The notes under the pieces are model-generated. The model had not been told where the DNA came from, did not search any database, and saw nothing but the letters and a program-made list of their open reading frames with translations. This document shows positions 30,474 to 39,826 of a stretch of 64,000 nucleotides of DNA, piece by piece (position 1 is the stretch's first letter; each line of letters starts with the position of its first letter). The translations under genes were made by a program, and so were the position numbers. Source of the DNA: JBBDIK01 sp040880465 (GTDB lineage Bacteria; Actinomycetota; UBA4738; JBBDHU01); assembly GCA_040880465.1 (NCBI GenBank), contig JBBDIK010000011.1, positions 186,001 through 250,000 on the forward strand, given 5' to 3'.

Positions 30474-33446
30474 TCAGGCAGCCGGCGACGCCGCCGGGCT
30501 CGGCTCGGGCGACGCTGTCACGTCGGTCGCCGTGCCGCCGGTTCCAGTCCCGGTCCCCCCTGCAGCCGACCCGGTCCCCTCGGTGCCCGCGCCGGTCGTC
30601 GGCTTCCCGACCGATGCCGCTCCCGCCTGGCGGACGAGTTGCTTCGCCTTCTCGATCTCCGCCTGGTAGGTCGCGAGGTCGCCCTTCGTGAGCGCTTCGT
30701 CCGCCTTCTCGAAATGGACGAGCGCTCGCTGCAAGAGCGCCTTCGTGTCCGACGTCGCTCCCTCGGCCCCTGCCACCTCCTCGCCCGGCTCGGCGACGGC
30801 GCCGGTACCGAGCCCCGAATCGGCCAGTGCCTCAGCGAGCGTGCTCCCGAGGCCGACACTGCCGCCGTGGACGACGATGACCCGCTTGAGTTCCGGGAAG
30901 GAGTCGGTCTGCGACGTCTGCACGAACACCGGCTGCACGTACAGGAACGAATCCTCGAGCGGGATCACGAGCAGATTCCCGAACAGCACCACCGACCCCT
31001 GCTGACCCAGGAGGGTGCGCTCCGAAGAGAACCGTGGGAAGGTGTTGATCAGGTTGAAGACCTGGACCGGGCCGCCTACGTTCCGACCCGACGGGAACTC
31101 GAAGCTCACGACCTCGCCGTAGTGCTCCGGATCCGATCGCGCAGCGATCCAGGCGACCATGTTCTGGCGGCCCTCGGGCACGAACGGCAGGATCAGGGAG
31201 AACTCCTCATCATCCTCGCCGGGCAGCTTGGTGAGGACGTAGTACGGCCGCATCGGTGGAGCGTCCTCCGACCCGAGATTGGACTGCTCTGCCGGATCGC
31301 CGGGGATCGCCCAGAAGTTCTGCTTCTGGTAGAAGACCGCCGGGTCGGTGACATGGTAGTTCGCGTACTGCGTGGCCTGCACCTGGAACAGGTTCTCCGG
31401 GTACCGGAAGTGCGCGCGGAGGTCCTCTGGAGCCTCATCGAAACTCGTGAACAGATCCGGGTAGGTCCGTGACCACACCTGGATCAGGGGATCCTCTGGA
31501 TCCGCGACATAGAGGGTCACTGTCCCGTCGTAGGCATCCACGACGGCCTTCACGGAGTTCCGCATGTAGTTCACGGTGCCGTCGAGTTGCCCGCTCGTCG
31601 CCTCGGCGAGGTCCAGGCGTTGGGAATAGGGATACAGATCGGTGCTCGTGTAGGCATCCCAGATCCATACGATCCGCCCGTCCACGATCGCCGCGTACGG
31701 GTCACCGTCGTACTTCAGGAATGGCGCCGCCTTGGGCACGCGATCCTGGATGCTGCGGTAGATCATCACGCGGCTGTCCGGCTCGATCAGATCGGAGATC
31801 ATCAGGTTGACGTCCTGGAACCGCATCGAGAACAACAGCTTGCGGAAGAACCCCCCGACCGGGATGCCGCCGGACCCCTCGTAGCGGCTCGTGACCTGCT
31901 CCTGATCGTTGGTCGGCGTGCCCTGGTAGTCCAGCTCCTCCGCACCCGTTCTGGCGACGACGTAGGCGACGTCGTCTCTGACGCCGAAGTACACGCGAGG
32001 CTCGCCGGCGTTCAGCTCGTCCGCCAGTTCCGGCGGGTCCCCGATGGGCGGGATGTTGCGCAGGATGAACAGCGGACCGCCCTGTTCGCCGGCGCCGTTC
32101 ACGAGGCTCGCGGCGGCACCGTAGCCGTGGGTATAGACCAGATGCTTGTTCTGCCACGTCGCGCCGGCCGTCGGGATCCCGTCCTGGCTGACCTCGCGTG
32201 GCGAGAGCATGACGACCCGCTTCTGGCCGTCGAGCACGTACCGGTCGACGGCAATGCCACTCAGGTTCGCCGGGGAGTTGCCGAACTCGTAGTAGGGCTT
32301 GATGCGCTGGAGTTGCTCGTAGTTCTCCTTCAGCAGGAAGGGGTCCCAGAGCCGGATGTTCGCGATCGTGTCGACGTTCGTCCCGGCGGCGTCGGGCGGC
32401 AGGTCCTCTGAGACCTCCGCCGATACCTGGTCCACCTCATCCAGCCCGAACGCCTCCCGGGTGAACTCGATGTTGTCCTCGATGTACGGCTGCTCGCGCT
32501 GCAGCTCCTGGGGCTCGACGCTGAACTTCTGCACGAACGCCGGGATCAGGACCCCGACCACGACGGAGACCAGGACCAGGAGTCCCACGCCGATCACCGG
32601 CAGTGCCCAACCGCGGAAGCGGATGTTGATCAGGAACAGGATGGCGCACAGCACCGCGACGACGGCAAGGATGTTGAGGGCGGGGAGCTGGGCCTTCACA
32701 TCGGTGTACGACGCGCCGGTCACCACCCCCCGCTCCGAGGTGAGCAGTTCGTAGCGGTCCAGGAAGAATCCCCAAGCCTGCACGAGCACGATGAGCCCCA
32801 GAAGGACCGAGAGATGCGCCTTGACCTGCGGGGTCACCTTCTCCACCGGCGACTGGGGGCGGATGCCCCCGAACATGTAGTGGGCCCCCGTGACGATCAC
32901 GGTGGTCCCGAGGAGCGCCGAGAACAGCCACCCTTGGAGGAACTCGAGGAACGGCAGCTTGAAGATGTAGAACGCGGGATCGAGGTGGAAGAGCGGGTCG
33001 GAGACACCGAACGTGACCTCCGAGGAATTCCGCCACGCGAGGAACGTCGACCAGTTCCTGGCAGCGCCGATCCCAACCACCAGCGCGACGAGGACGCACC
33101 CAGCAGGGATGAGCCACTTCAGATAGGGCTCGAACGCGCGCCGGTATCGCTCCACGATCTCCTGCTGTGGGGTTAGCACCCGGTACTTCGGCGCCAGTCG
33201 GCGCACGATGAGCAGGTTGACGTACAGGAGCGCGAAGAAGAGCAGTCCGAGGACGGTGCCGAGAGCGATCTGAGCCCACAGCGTCGTCCAGAACACCGAC
33301 GGGAACCCCAGCTCTTGGAACCACAGCAGGTCGATGTAGAAGACCGACAGGAGTGAGAGCGTGAGGAACGTCAGGGCGAGGAGGATGACGACCACAAGCG
33401 GCCATCGCCGCCGCGGCCGCGCCACGGTTCGTGCCACGCTGCTCAT
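30474..33446 (-). CDS. UPF0182 family membrane protein
   Basis: 990 residues, typical length of the family (COG1615), found in Actinobacteria and cyanobacteria. Seven hydrophobic helices in the first ~310 residues (e.g. LVVVILLALTFLTLSLLSVF, ALGTVLGLLFFALLYVNLLIV), then a large extracytoplasmic region (~330-900) and an Ala/Gly/Thr-rich tail. Biochemical role unknown. Start overlaps the stop of the upstream Lon-like protease by 4 bp, a pairing often seen in Actinobacteria. Confidence 0.93.
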   Translation of the reverse strand: MSSVARTVARPRRRWPLVVVILLALTFLTLSLLSVFYIDLLWFQELGFPSVFWTTLWAQIALGTVLGLLFFALLYVNLLIVRRLAPKYRVLTPQQEIVERYRRAFEPYLKWLIPAGCVLVALVVGIGAARNWSTFLAWRNSSEVTFGVSDPLFHLDPAFYIFKLPFLEFLQGWLFSALLGTTVIVTGAHYMFGGIRPQSPVEKVTPQVKAHLSVLLGLIVLVQAWGFFLDRYELLTSERGVVTGASYTDVKAQLPALNILAVVAVLCAILFLINIRFRGWALPVIGVGLLVLVSVVVGVLIPAFVQKFSVEPQELQREQPYIEDNIEFTREAFGLDEVDQVSAEVSEDLPPDAAGTNVDTIANIRLWDPFLLKENYEQLQRIKPYYEFGNSPANLSGIAVDRYVLDGQKRVVMLSPREVSQDGIPTAGATWQNKHLVYTHGYGAAASLVNGAGEQGGPLFILRNIPPIGDPPELADELNAGEPRVYFGVRDDVAYVVARTGAEELDYQGTPTNDQEQVTSRYEGSGGIPVGGFFRKLLFSMRFQDVNLMISDLIEPDSRVMIYRSIQDRVPKAAPFLKYDGDPYAAIVDGRIVWIWDAYTSTDLYPYSQRLDLAEATSGQLDGTVNYMRNSVKAVVDAYDGTVTLYVADPEDPLIQVWSRTYPDLFTSFDEAPEDLRAHFRYPENLFQVQATQYANYHVTDPAVFYQKQNFWAIPGDPAEQSNLGSEDAPPMRPYYVLTKLPGEDDEEFSLILPFVPEGRQNMVAWIAARSDPEHYGEVVSFEFPSGRNVGGPVQVFNLINTFPRFSSERTLLGQQGSVVLFGNLLVIPLEDSFLYVQPVFVQTSQTDSFPELKRVIVVHGGSVGLGSTLAEALADSGLGTGAVAEPGEEVAGAEGATSDTKALLQRALVHFEKADEALTKGDLATYQAEIEKAKQLVRQAGAASVGKPTTGAGTEGTGSAAGGTGTGTGGTATDVTASPEPSPAASPAA

Positions 33447-34447
33447 CCCTCCGGGCTCGGCGAGACGCCAAGCCTATCAACCTCGAGCTCCCCGACCGCA
33501 TCCTCGAAGCTGTCTACCACCAGGAGCGGGACCTGGGGGTGCTCAGCTCGCGCCTCGGCCAGGTTCGCTCGGGGAACGATGAACAGGTCGGCATCCGCAT
33601 GCTCCGCAGCCAGGATCTTCTTGCCGATGCCCCCGATCGGCTCGACCGTCCCGTCCGTCGCGATCACCCCTGTACCGGCGATGGTTCGCCCGCCGGTGAG
33701 GTCGCCGGGGGTCAGCTCGTCGTACAGGCCGAGCGCCCACATGAGCCCGGCCGAAGGCCCACCGATCCCGTCGTCGTCGATCTTGACCTCGTACGGGAAG
33801 TTCGGCGCAAGTACGAAGCCGATCAGCGGCTCCTTCGAGTCGAGGCACGGCCCGCGGCGCAACTGGATGGACGGGTCGTTCTCCCCGGCCCCCTCCAGCT
33901 CGAACCGGATCTCGCCCGATGGCTCGACCGCGTCGATCAGTTCCGAGGCGTCCTCCGGCCCGGCGACCGGCCGGCCCTGGACGCGAACGATGACGTCGCC
34001 GGGCCGGAGCTTGCCCTCGGCCGGACAGCCGATGCCGACCGCCGTCACCAGCGCTCCGGTTCCATGGCTCGCCGGGTAGTCGCTGACGCGATCAAGCACC
34101 ACGGCCGTCGCGTTCACCTGGCTCTCCGCCATCTGATCGAGGGCACGGAGCACCTCCTCCTCCGGAGTTTCCCCGGGGGTCACGACCAGGTCCTCGGGGA
34201 CCACACTAGACGAGGGGTCGAGCCATGTCGCGAGGAGCTCCACGGCCGAGAGTGGACGCGCCGACTGCGACACGGTCGTGAGCAGGAAGCGGCCTTGGGA
34301 GGGGTGCACCTCGTGACCGGACACGGTGATGAGCTGTTCCACGTCCGCGGTGGGCCCCGGCCCCTCTGAGTAATAGGGAAGCCGGATGAACAGCGCCGGC
34401 CCGAGGATGAGCACGGGCAGGATGACGACCACGAGCCAGCGTTTCAC
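33443..34447 (-). CDS. Lon-like secreted/membrane protease with PDZ domain (YlbL-like)
   Basis: 334 residues from GTG 34447. N-terminal TM anchor (KRWLVVVILPVLILGPALFI), PDZ domain near 130-200 (GCPAEGKLRPGDVIVRVQG), and S16 Lon protease domain with catalytic Ser in DGIGGPSAGLMWAL and Lys in IGGIGKKILAAEHADADLFI. The active site lies outside the membrane, as in B. subtilis YlbL. Ribosome site is weak. Operon with the UPF0182 gene (ATGA overlap). Confidence 0.92.
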   Translation of the reverse strand: MKRWLVVVILPVLILGPALFIRLPYYSEGPGPTADVEQLITVSGHEVHPSQGRFLLTTVSQSARPLSAVELLATWLDPSSSVVPEDLVVTPGETPEEEVLRALDQMAESQVNATAVVLDRVSDYPASHGTGALVTAVGIGCPAEGKLRPGDVIVRVQGRPVAGPEDASELIDAVEPSGEIRFELEGAGENDPSIQLRRGPCLDSKEPLIGFVLAPNFPYEVKIDDDGIGGPSAGLMWALGLYDELTPGDLTGGRTIAGTGVIATDGTVEPIGGIGKKILAAEHADADLFIVPRANLAEARAEHPQVPLLVVDSFEDAVGELEVDRLGVSPSPEG

Positions 34448-34507
34448 TCGGCCATCGTACGGGTGATGCGGCGGAAGCGCGCCCGAACCGTCTAGAGTGA
34501 CCGGACC

Positions 34508-34858
34508 ATGGAGGTCACCGGGTTCCTTTTCGGCACGGTACTGGTCGCGCTCGGGGCGACCGGCTGGGTCGTGACATCGCGGATCAACGGGAATCCGCTG
34601 GGCGGGGCCGTTCGGCGAACCGGCGCCCCGGACGTGGCCGGCGGCTTCGACGCCGAGACGGCCGCCACCGCGACGACCGAGGCATCCGTCCCGTTCACGT
34701 ACGAGGGGAAGATCGATCACGCCACCGGCGCGAAGCGGCGCCTGCTGGCGATCGTCTGGCTGATCCTGCTGATCGGCGCCGTCGGCGTGGCGATCGCCGG
34801 CAGTATCTGGCTGCTGATCAAGGTCATCGTCGCGCAGCTGATCGAATTCGGGGGATGA
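34508..34858 (+). CDS. Small two-TM membrane protein, 116 aa
   Basis: One hydrophobic helix at the N-terminus (GFLFGTVLVALGATGWVV) and one near the C-terminus (RLLAIVWLILLIGAVGVAIA), joined by a polar Ala/Thr-rich loop. No motif recognised. Alone on the plus strand between minus-strand genes. Confidence 0.7.
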   Translation: MEVTGFLFGTVLVALGATGWVVTSRINGNPLGGAVRRTGAPDVAGGFDAETAATATTEASVPFTYEGKIDHATGAKRRLLAIVWLILLIGAVGVAIAGSIWLLIKVIVAQLIEFGG

Positions 34859-34877
34859 GGCGAGTCCTTCCCGCCCT

Positions 34878-35885
34878 TCAGCGGTTGCTGCGCTGCAGTT
34901 GCAACGTGGACCGGTAGGAGGGCAGATCCTCCAAGAGGATCCCCGCGCCCATCACCACCGTATCGAGCGGACGCTCCGTCAGGTGGACGGGAACCTCGCA
35001 TTCGCGGGACAGCAACATCGCCATCCCTCGCAGCATGCCGCCACCGCCGGTCAGGAACATCCCCGTCTCGAGGACGTCGTGGGTGAGCTCGGGCGGCGCC
35101 TCGGCCAGCGTCTCGCGAGCGGCACCCACGATCTCGCGCACCGGCCCCGACATGGCCTCGCGGACCTCTTCCTCGGTGAGTTCGAGGTCCCGGGGACCAC
35201 CGGAATCCGCCTCGCGTCCACGGACACGGACCGCGCGCGTTCCGCCGGCGGTCGGATACGCCGAACCGATGGCCATCTTGATCCGCTCCGCCGTCTTGTC
35301 GCCGATGACGACGCCCGACACATGTCGCACATGCTCCTGGATCGCGGCATCGAGGTCGAAGCCGCCGACCTGGATCGCACGCCCGTCGACCACGCCACCC
35401 ATCGAGACCACGGCCATCTCCGACATCCCGCCGCCGATATCGACGATCAGGTTCCCGATGGGCTCGTGCACCGGGAGCCGGGCTCCGATCGCCGCCGCGA
35501 GCGGTTCCTCAACCAGGACCACCCGACGCGCGCCGGCGCGCTTGCCGGCCTCCTCGAGTGCCCGCCGTTCCACCTGCGTGCTCGTCGAGGGTGAGCAGAT
35601 CAGGACGTTCGGTTTCGGGAACCGGGTGACGCCAACCCGCTGGAAGATCACGCGCAGCATCTGCTGTGTGACCTCGAAGTCGTGGACCGTCCCGGTTCGC
35701 AGTGGTCGCGAGGCCTGGACGTTGCCCGGCGACCGGTCGATCGCGCCCCACGCCGCGTTCCCGATCTCGATGACCTGCCCGGAGCGCATCGCCACCACCG
35801 AAGGTTCGTTGTACACGATGCCCTCGCCGAGGCGATACACGAGCGTGTTCGCCGAACCCAGGTCGATCGCGAGGTCTCGGGCCAC
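34878..35885 (-). CDS. mreB: MreB/Mbl-like rod-shape actin homologue
   Basis: 335 residues. Actin-fold ATPase: phosphate-1 AIDLGSANTLVY, RPLRTGTVHDFEVTQQMLR, phosphate-2 IVDIGGGMSEMAVVS, EEPLAAAIGA, and adenosine motif FLTGGGGMLRGM. Slightly divergent (MreB usually DIGTANT and GGTT in these motifs), and mreC/mreD/rodA are not adjacent, so a specialised paralogue is possible. GTG at 35885 directly abuts the moaE stop. Confidence 0.9.
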   Translation of the reverse strand: MARDLAIDLGSANTLVYRLGEGIVYNEPSVVAMRSGQVIEIGNAAWGAIDRSPGNVQASRPLRTGTVHDFEVTQQMLRVIFQRVGVTRFPKPNVLICSPSTSTQVERRALEEAGKRAGARRVVLVEEPLAAAIGARLPVHEPIGNLIVDIGGGMSEMAVVSMGGVVDGRAIQVGGFDLDAAIQEHVRHVSGVVIGDKTAERIKMAIGSAYPTAGGTRAVRVRGREADSGGPRDLELTEEEVREAMSGPVREIVGAARETLAEAPPELTHDVLETGMFLTGGGGMLRGMAMLLSRECEVPVHLTERPLDTVVMGAGILLEDLPSYRSTLQLQRSNR

Positions 35886-36323
35886 CTAGCTCCCCATCAC
35901 CCAGTGAGCGGGGCCGGTTTCCAACTGCTCCTGCTTCCAGATCGGCACGTCCTGCTTCAGTCGTTCGATCCCGTGGCGGCAGGCCTCGAACGCATCGGCG
36001 CGATGGGGCGCCGAGCACGCGACCGCCACGGAGACCTCCCCGAGCCCGAGGTCCCCGTACCGGTGGAGCAGGGCAACGCGGCACAGCAGCCAGCCCTCGA
36101 ACATCTCGCCGGCGATCTCACGGAGCCGCCGCTCCGCCAGTTCGGCCCAGGCCTCGTACCGCAAGCCGGTCACCGCTCCCCGTTCCGAGTGGTCCCGCAC
36201 CGTCCCGCAGAACAGGCATGTGGCCCCGGCGGCGGGGTCGGCGACAGCGGCAAGAGCAGCCGCGGGGTCGACCACGTCCTTGGACACGCTGATCGAGATG
36301 CACCCTTCGTTCACGCGCGTCAT
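35886..36323 (-). CDS. moaE: Molybdopterin synthase catalytic subunit
   Basis: 145 residues. FCGTVRDHSERGAVTGLRYEAW, HRYGDLGLGEVSVAVACSAPHRADAF and the catalytic Lys in LKQDVPIWKQE are all MoaE signatures. With MoaD thiocarboxylate it converts precursor Z to molybdopterin. moaD and other cofactor genes are not in this window. Next to mreB without a gap. Confidence 0.93.
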   Translation of the reverse strand: MTRVNEGCISISVSKDVVDPAAALAAVADPAAGATCLFCGTVRDHSERGAVTGLRYEAWAELAERRLREIAGEMFEGWLLCRVALLHRYGDLGLGEVSVAVACSAPHRADAFEACRHGIERLKQDVPIWKQEQLETGPAHWVMGS

Positions 36324-36382
36324 CGTAGACGACGGTGTCCGGCCCCCGTGTCGAACGGGCGGGTCCGACCTACGATGAGGAC

Positions 36383-37546
36383 ATGAGCGATCAGCCGGCT
36401 GGCGGCGACCCCTTCGCGAACGTCCCCCTATTCCGCGAGATCCAGCGCCTGTTGACCTCCTCCAGCGGACCCGTGAACTGGGAACTCGCTCGGCAGGTCG
36501 GCGTTGCCACGGCCGTGAGTGTAGCTCCGGACCTGCCCCTCACCGACGAGGATCGGACGGGCTTCGTCGAGGCTTCGCGGATCGCGGAACTGCAGATCGC
36601 ATCCGCAACGGGACTCTCGGTCCCCGCCGAGATCGCGGCCGTGGACGTCGTCGGACGGGCGCAGTGGGTCGAGTCGTCGATCACCGACCTGCGGGATCTG
36701 GTCGAACCCGCCTCCGCACGGGTCTCCGACGGCTTCCTGCAGATGCAGCCGGAAGTTCCCGAGGGCACTGAAGCTGGTCCACTCGCCGCCGGGTTCGACC
36801 AGGTGATCCCGCTCCTGCTCGGGATGCAGGCGGGCGCCGTCTTCGGCACCATGGCGCAGCAGGTGTTCGGCCGCTACGACATCGCGATGCCCCGTCCCGG
36901 ACCGAGCCGGCTGCAGTTCGTCGTCCCGAACATCGCGGCGTTCGAACACGACTGGAGCCTCCCGCCGGCCGAGTTCCGTCAGTGGATCGCCCTGCACGAG
37001 GTGGCGCATCGGTTCGAGTTCGCGCAGCCGTGGGTTCGCGAGCACCTCTTGGGGCTCGTCCGCGATTTCATGTCGACATTGGAGGTGGACGTCTCGGGAC
37101 TCCAACAGCAGCTCGAGCAGCTCGATCCGATGGGGAACCCCGAGTCCCTCCAGGGATTCCTGCAGGGGGGCGACGGACTGTTCGGCGCGATCCTCGACGA
37201 CGAACAGCGACTGAAGCTGCACCGCATCCAGTCCTTCATGGCGGCGGCGGAGGGGTACGGTGACCACGTCATGCACGCGGTGGGACGAACGATGCTGTCG
37301 GTCTCGTCGCAGATCGAGGAAGCCATGCGCCGGTACCGCGAGGACGAGCACGGGGACCCGGTGTTCGAGCGACTCCTCGGGATCGAGATGAGACGGGAGC
37401 ACTACGCGCTGGGGCGAGACTTCTGCGACGTTGTCGCCGAGACCGCCAGCGAGACGGTCCTCGCCACGATGTGGAACTCCCCCGACGCCCTCCCCTCGAT
37501 GCCTGAACTCCAAGAACCCCTGCTCTGGATGGCTCGCACTGCCTAG
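36383..37546 (+). CDS. DUF2342 zinc-dependent metalloprotease-like protein
   Basis: 387 residues. Zincin motif HEVAHRFEF (IALHEVAHRFEF) with downstream Glu, and YDIAMPRPG and GAVFGTMAQQVFGRYD segments typical of the actinobacterial DUF2342 / F420-biosynthesis-associated family. No signal peptide, so cytosolic. Substrate unknown. Divergent from moaE-mreB. Confidence 0.88.
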   Translation: MSDQPAGGDPFANVPLFREIQRLLTSSSGPVNWELARQVGVATAVSVAPDLPLTDEDRTGFVEASRIAELQIASATGLSVPAEIAAVDVVGRAQWVESSITDLRDLVEPASARVSDGFLQMQPEVPEGTEAGPLAAGFDQVIPLLLGMQAGAVFGTMAQQVFGRYDIAMPRPGPSRLQFVVPNIAAFEHDWSLPPAEFRQWIALHEVAHRFEFAQPWVREHLLGLVRDFMSTLEVDVSGLQQQLEQLDPMGNPESLQGFLQGGDGLFGAILDDEQRLKLHRIQSFMAAAEGYGDHVMHAVGRTMLSVSSQIEEAMRRYREDEHGDPVFERLLGIEMRREHYALGRDFCDVVAETASETVLATMWNSPDALPSMPELQEPLLWMARTA

Positions 37547-37583
37547 GCCCGGCAGGCCCGCCCAAGCTGTATCCTTCGCACCG

Positions 37584-38378
37584 ATGCAGATCGGCGACCT
37601 CATCTACGCGAACGTCCTGGACCAGCGCGTCTTCGACACCCAGGGCGAGGACGGATCGCCCGGGATCTACTCGACCGCTATCCCTGGCCGACCCATGCCC
37701 TTCGTGCTGTTCCGTTCGTACAAGGTCCCGGCCGGCGTCGTCGCCGAGGAGATCCGGTTCACCGGCCCGTCCGGGCGCCTGGTCTGGCGCCGCGGCCCGG
37801 TCGCCACGCGCATGGGCGGGCAGATGGAGCAGACCCGGCTCCTGGACGTCGTCTCCGATGCCCTCCTCGATGAGCAGGGGACCTACCTCGCCTCGTTCAT
37901 CATCGACGGCGAGATCCTGGGCGAGATCGAGGTCCCGGTGATCCTGGCAGCCGCCGAGACCTCGCTTCCCAAGGAGATCGAGGAGGGTCTGAAGAAGTCG
38001 GACATCATCTGGATCGGGAGCGACCAGCGCCCGGCGGGCGTGCACGAGTGGGAGGACAACCGCGTCGTCCCGGTCTGGTTCGCCTACCGCAACGGCAAGA
38101 TCTACGTGCTCTCGCAGAAGCAGCAGGGACCGGAGGAGCAGTCGATCCCCGGCATCGAGGGCATGCAACAGCTCCGGGTCGTCACGCGCCGCAAGGGACG
38201 CGACACGTCGCTCGACCGGTTCCACGCGAACGTACGGCTGCTCGACGGCGGCCCCGAGTTCGACGAGGCCGCCAAGGTCCTGGTCGACCGGCGGCGCAGC
38301 CGCAACGGCCCGCCCGCCGAGTCACTCGGCCGGTGGAAGACCTCCTGCGTGATCGCGGAGCTGACGCCGGTCCTCTAG
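37584..38378 (+). CDS. Hypothetical protein, 264 aa
   Basis: Soluble protein. Residues ~130-260 (IIWIGSDQRPAGVHEWEDN, VVPVWFAYRNGKIYVLSQK) look like a split-barrel flavin-reductase/PNPOx-type fold, but key residues cannot be judged by eye. Starts 37 bp after the metalloprotease stop, and its stop overlaps the DAHP synthase stop on the other strand by 4 bp. No strong Shine-Dalgarno. Confidence 0.72.
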   Translation: MQIGDLIYANVLDQRVFDTQGEDGSPGIYSTAIPGRPMPFVLFRSYKVPAGVVAEEIRFTGPSGRLVWRRGPVATRMGGQMEQTRLLDVVSDALLDEQGTYLASFIIDGEILGEIEVPVILAAAETSLPKEIEEGLKKSDIIWIGSDQRPAGVHEWEDNRVVPVWFAYRNGKIYVLSQKQQGPEEQSIPGIEGMQQLRVVTRRKGRDTSLDRFHANVRLLDGGPEFDEAAKVLVDRRRSRNGPPAESLGRWKTSCVIAELTPVL

Positions 38379-39397
38379 ACCGTGTTCATCGGACGGCCCA
38401 TCGCGGTCGCCAGGGCCGCGAGCTCCGCCCCGAGCCGCGTCAGCTCGTCGGGAACGAGTGCCTGCGGTCCATCGCAGAGCGCCTCGCTCGGGTTGTCGTG
38501 GACGTCGATCATCACCCCATCCGCTCCCGCGGCCAGCGCCGCCCGCGCCATCGGTTCCACCAGGTCCCGCCTTCCCGTCGCATGAGACGGATCGACGATG
38601 ACCGGCAGGTGGCTTTCCTTCTGCGCGACGAGCATGCCGCCGAGATCGAGCGTGTTCCGCGTCGATGGCTCGAACGTCCGGATGCCGCGCTCGCACAGGA
38701 TGATGTCCTGGTTGCCCTCCCGAGCGATGTACTCAGCAGCCATCAGCCATTCCTCAACGGTCGAGGAGAACCCACGCTTGAGCATCACCGGCTTCCCCGC
38801 CTTCCCGGCCTCCGTCAGGAGCGAGAAGTTCTGCATGTTGCGGGTCCCGATCTGCAGGGCATCGGCGACCGCCGCAACGTGCTCGACATCCCGTGCCTCA
38901 ACGACCTCGGTCATGACCGGAAGTCCCGTGGTCTCGCGGCACTCGGCGAGGATCTCGAGTCCGGGCTTCCCCAGGCCCTGGAACGCGTACGGCGACGTCC
39001 TCGGCTTGTACGCACCCCCGCGCAGCACGGTGGCACCCGCGTCCTTGGCCGCCTTCGCAGCAGCGAGGGCCTGAGCAGGGGTCTCGACGGCGCAGGGTCC
39101 CGCGATGTAGGTGAACGACTCACGCCCGATCGAGGCCGGGCCGACCTTGACCGTCGTCGGAGCCTGGTGCAGCTCCCGGGCGACGAGCTTGTACGGTTTG
39201 CCGATCCGCTGGATCGTCTCGACGCCGGGCAGGGTGGACAGCGGGAGATCCATGAACCGTTCGGTATCGCCGATCAGCGCAACGATCGAACGGAGCTCGC
39301 CGTTCACGACGTGCGTCTCGCCGCCCACCTTGTGGACCATGTCCGTGACACGATCGATGTCCTGCTCCGATGCACCTACCTTCATCACAACCACCAT
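38375..39397 (-). CDS. aroF: 3-deoxy-7-phosphoheptulonate synthase, type I-beta
   Basis: 340 residues. N-terminal ferredoxin-like regulatory domain (~1-70, MVVVMKVGASEQDIDRV), then the KDO8P/DAHP synthase barrel: YIAGPCAVET, RGGAYKPRTSPYAFQGLG, IGTRNMQNF, KRGFSSTVEEW, ILCERGIRTFE, DPSHATGRRD. Condenses PEP and erythrose-4-phosphate, first step of aromatic amino-acid synthesis. ATG 39397 has AGGAGG five bases upstream; a GTG precedes it directly. A leader peptide and terminator upstream indicate attenuation control. Confidence 0.95.
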   Translation of the reverse strand: MVVVMKVGASEQDIDRVTDMVHKVGGETHVVNGELRSIVALIGDTERFMDLPLSTLPGVETIQRIGKPYKLVARELHQAPTTVKVGPASIGRESFTYIAGPCAVETPAQALAAAKAAKDAGATVLRGGAYKPRTSPYAFQGLGKPGLEILAECRETTGLPVMTEVVEARDVEHVAAVADALQIGTRNMQNFSLLTEAGKAGKPVMLKRGFSSTVEEWLMAAEYIAREGNQDIILCERGIRTFEPSTRNTLDLGGMLVAQKESHLPVIVDPSHATGRRDLVEPMARAALAAGADGVMIDVHDNPSEALCDGPQALVPDELTRLGAELAALATAMGRPMNTV

Positions 39398-39434
39398 CAC
39401 GTCCTCCTGTTCGGCCGGGCGGCCCCGAGCAATG

Positions 39435-39461
39435 AAAAACCCCGGGGTTCTCGCCCGGGGT
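39435..39461 (-). terminator. Attenuator terminator in the DAHP synthase leader
   Basis: 8-bp stem ACCCCGGG / CCCGGGGT, 7-nt loop, followed by a T5 run on the minus strand. It lies between the aromatic leader peptide and the synthase start, so it would end transcription before the gene unless an alternative fold forms. Confidence 0.82.
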
Positions 39462-39490
39462 CTCCTGCGGTGCTTCTCTTCGGCAGCAGG

Positions 39491-39556
39491 CTACGCCGGG
39501 CAACGCCCGAAGTAGAACCAACCGAAGGAAAAGTACCGCTCGCTCATCGGCTTCAT
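39491..39556 (-). CDS. Aromatic leader peptide (21 aa) of the DAHP synthase gene
   Basis: ATG 39556 to TAG 39491. Seven of nine consecutive codons are aromatic (YFSFGWFYF: four Phe, two Tyr, one Trp). It ends 30 bp before the attenuator hairpin. Starvation for Phe, Tyr or Trp tRNAs would stall the ribosome here and favour read-through. The ribosome site is weak (GAGA); a second in-frame ATG lies at 39547. Confidence 0.8.
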   Translation of the reverse strand: MKPMSERYFSFGWFYFGRCPA

Positions 39557-39586
39557 TCTCGGGGCTGGCATGGATTTTGGCAACCC

Positions 39587-39787
39587 TCAGTCGTCAGCGG
39601 CGAGATCTTGGAGCCGCGTCCGTGCCTGATCGGCGAGTCCATCGTTCCCGATCGCCTCGGCCGCCCGGAGGGCCTCGTCGAGGAGGGCGCGAGCCTGGTC
39701 GACGCGGATACCGGCGCGCTCATCGGTCGCGTACTTGACCTTCTCGTCCGCCTTGACGATGAGGTCCCAGATCTCGCCCGGCTCCAT
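39587..39787 (-). CDS. Small helical protein, 66 aa
   Basis: MEPGEIWDLIVKADEKVKYA followed by a tetratricopeptide-like helix pair (ARALLDEALRAAEAIGN, LADQARTRLQDL). Reads as a compact two- or three-helix protein of the kind found next to housekeeping genes in Actinobacteria; function unknown. Divergent from the thioesterase, 39 bp between starts. Confidence 0.65.
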   Translation of the reverse strand: MEPGEIWDLIVKADEKVKYATDERAGIRVDQARALLDEALRAAEAIGNDGLADQARTRLQDLAADD

Positions 39788-39826
39788 GACGCTACAGTGA
39801 ACACCATCTCTCGGAGGTTGACGAAC

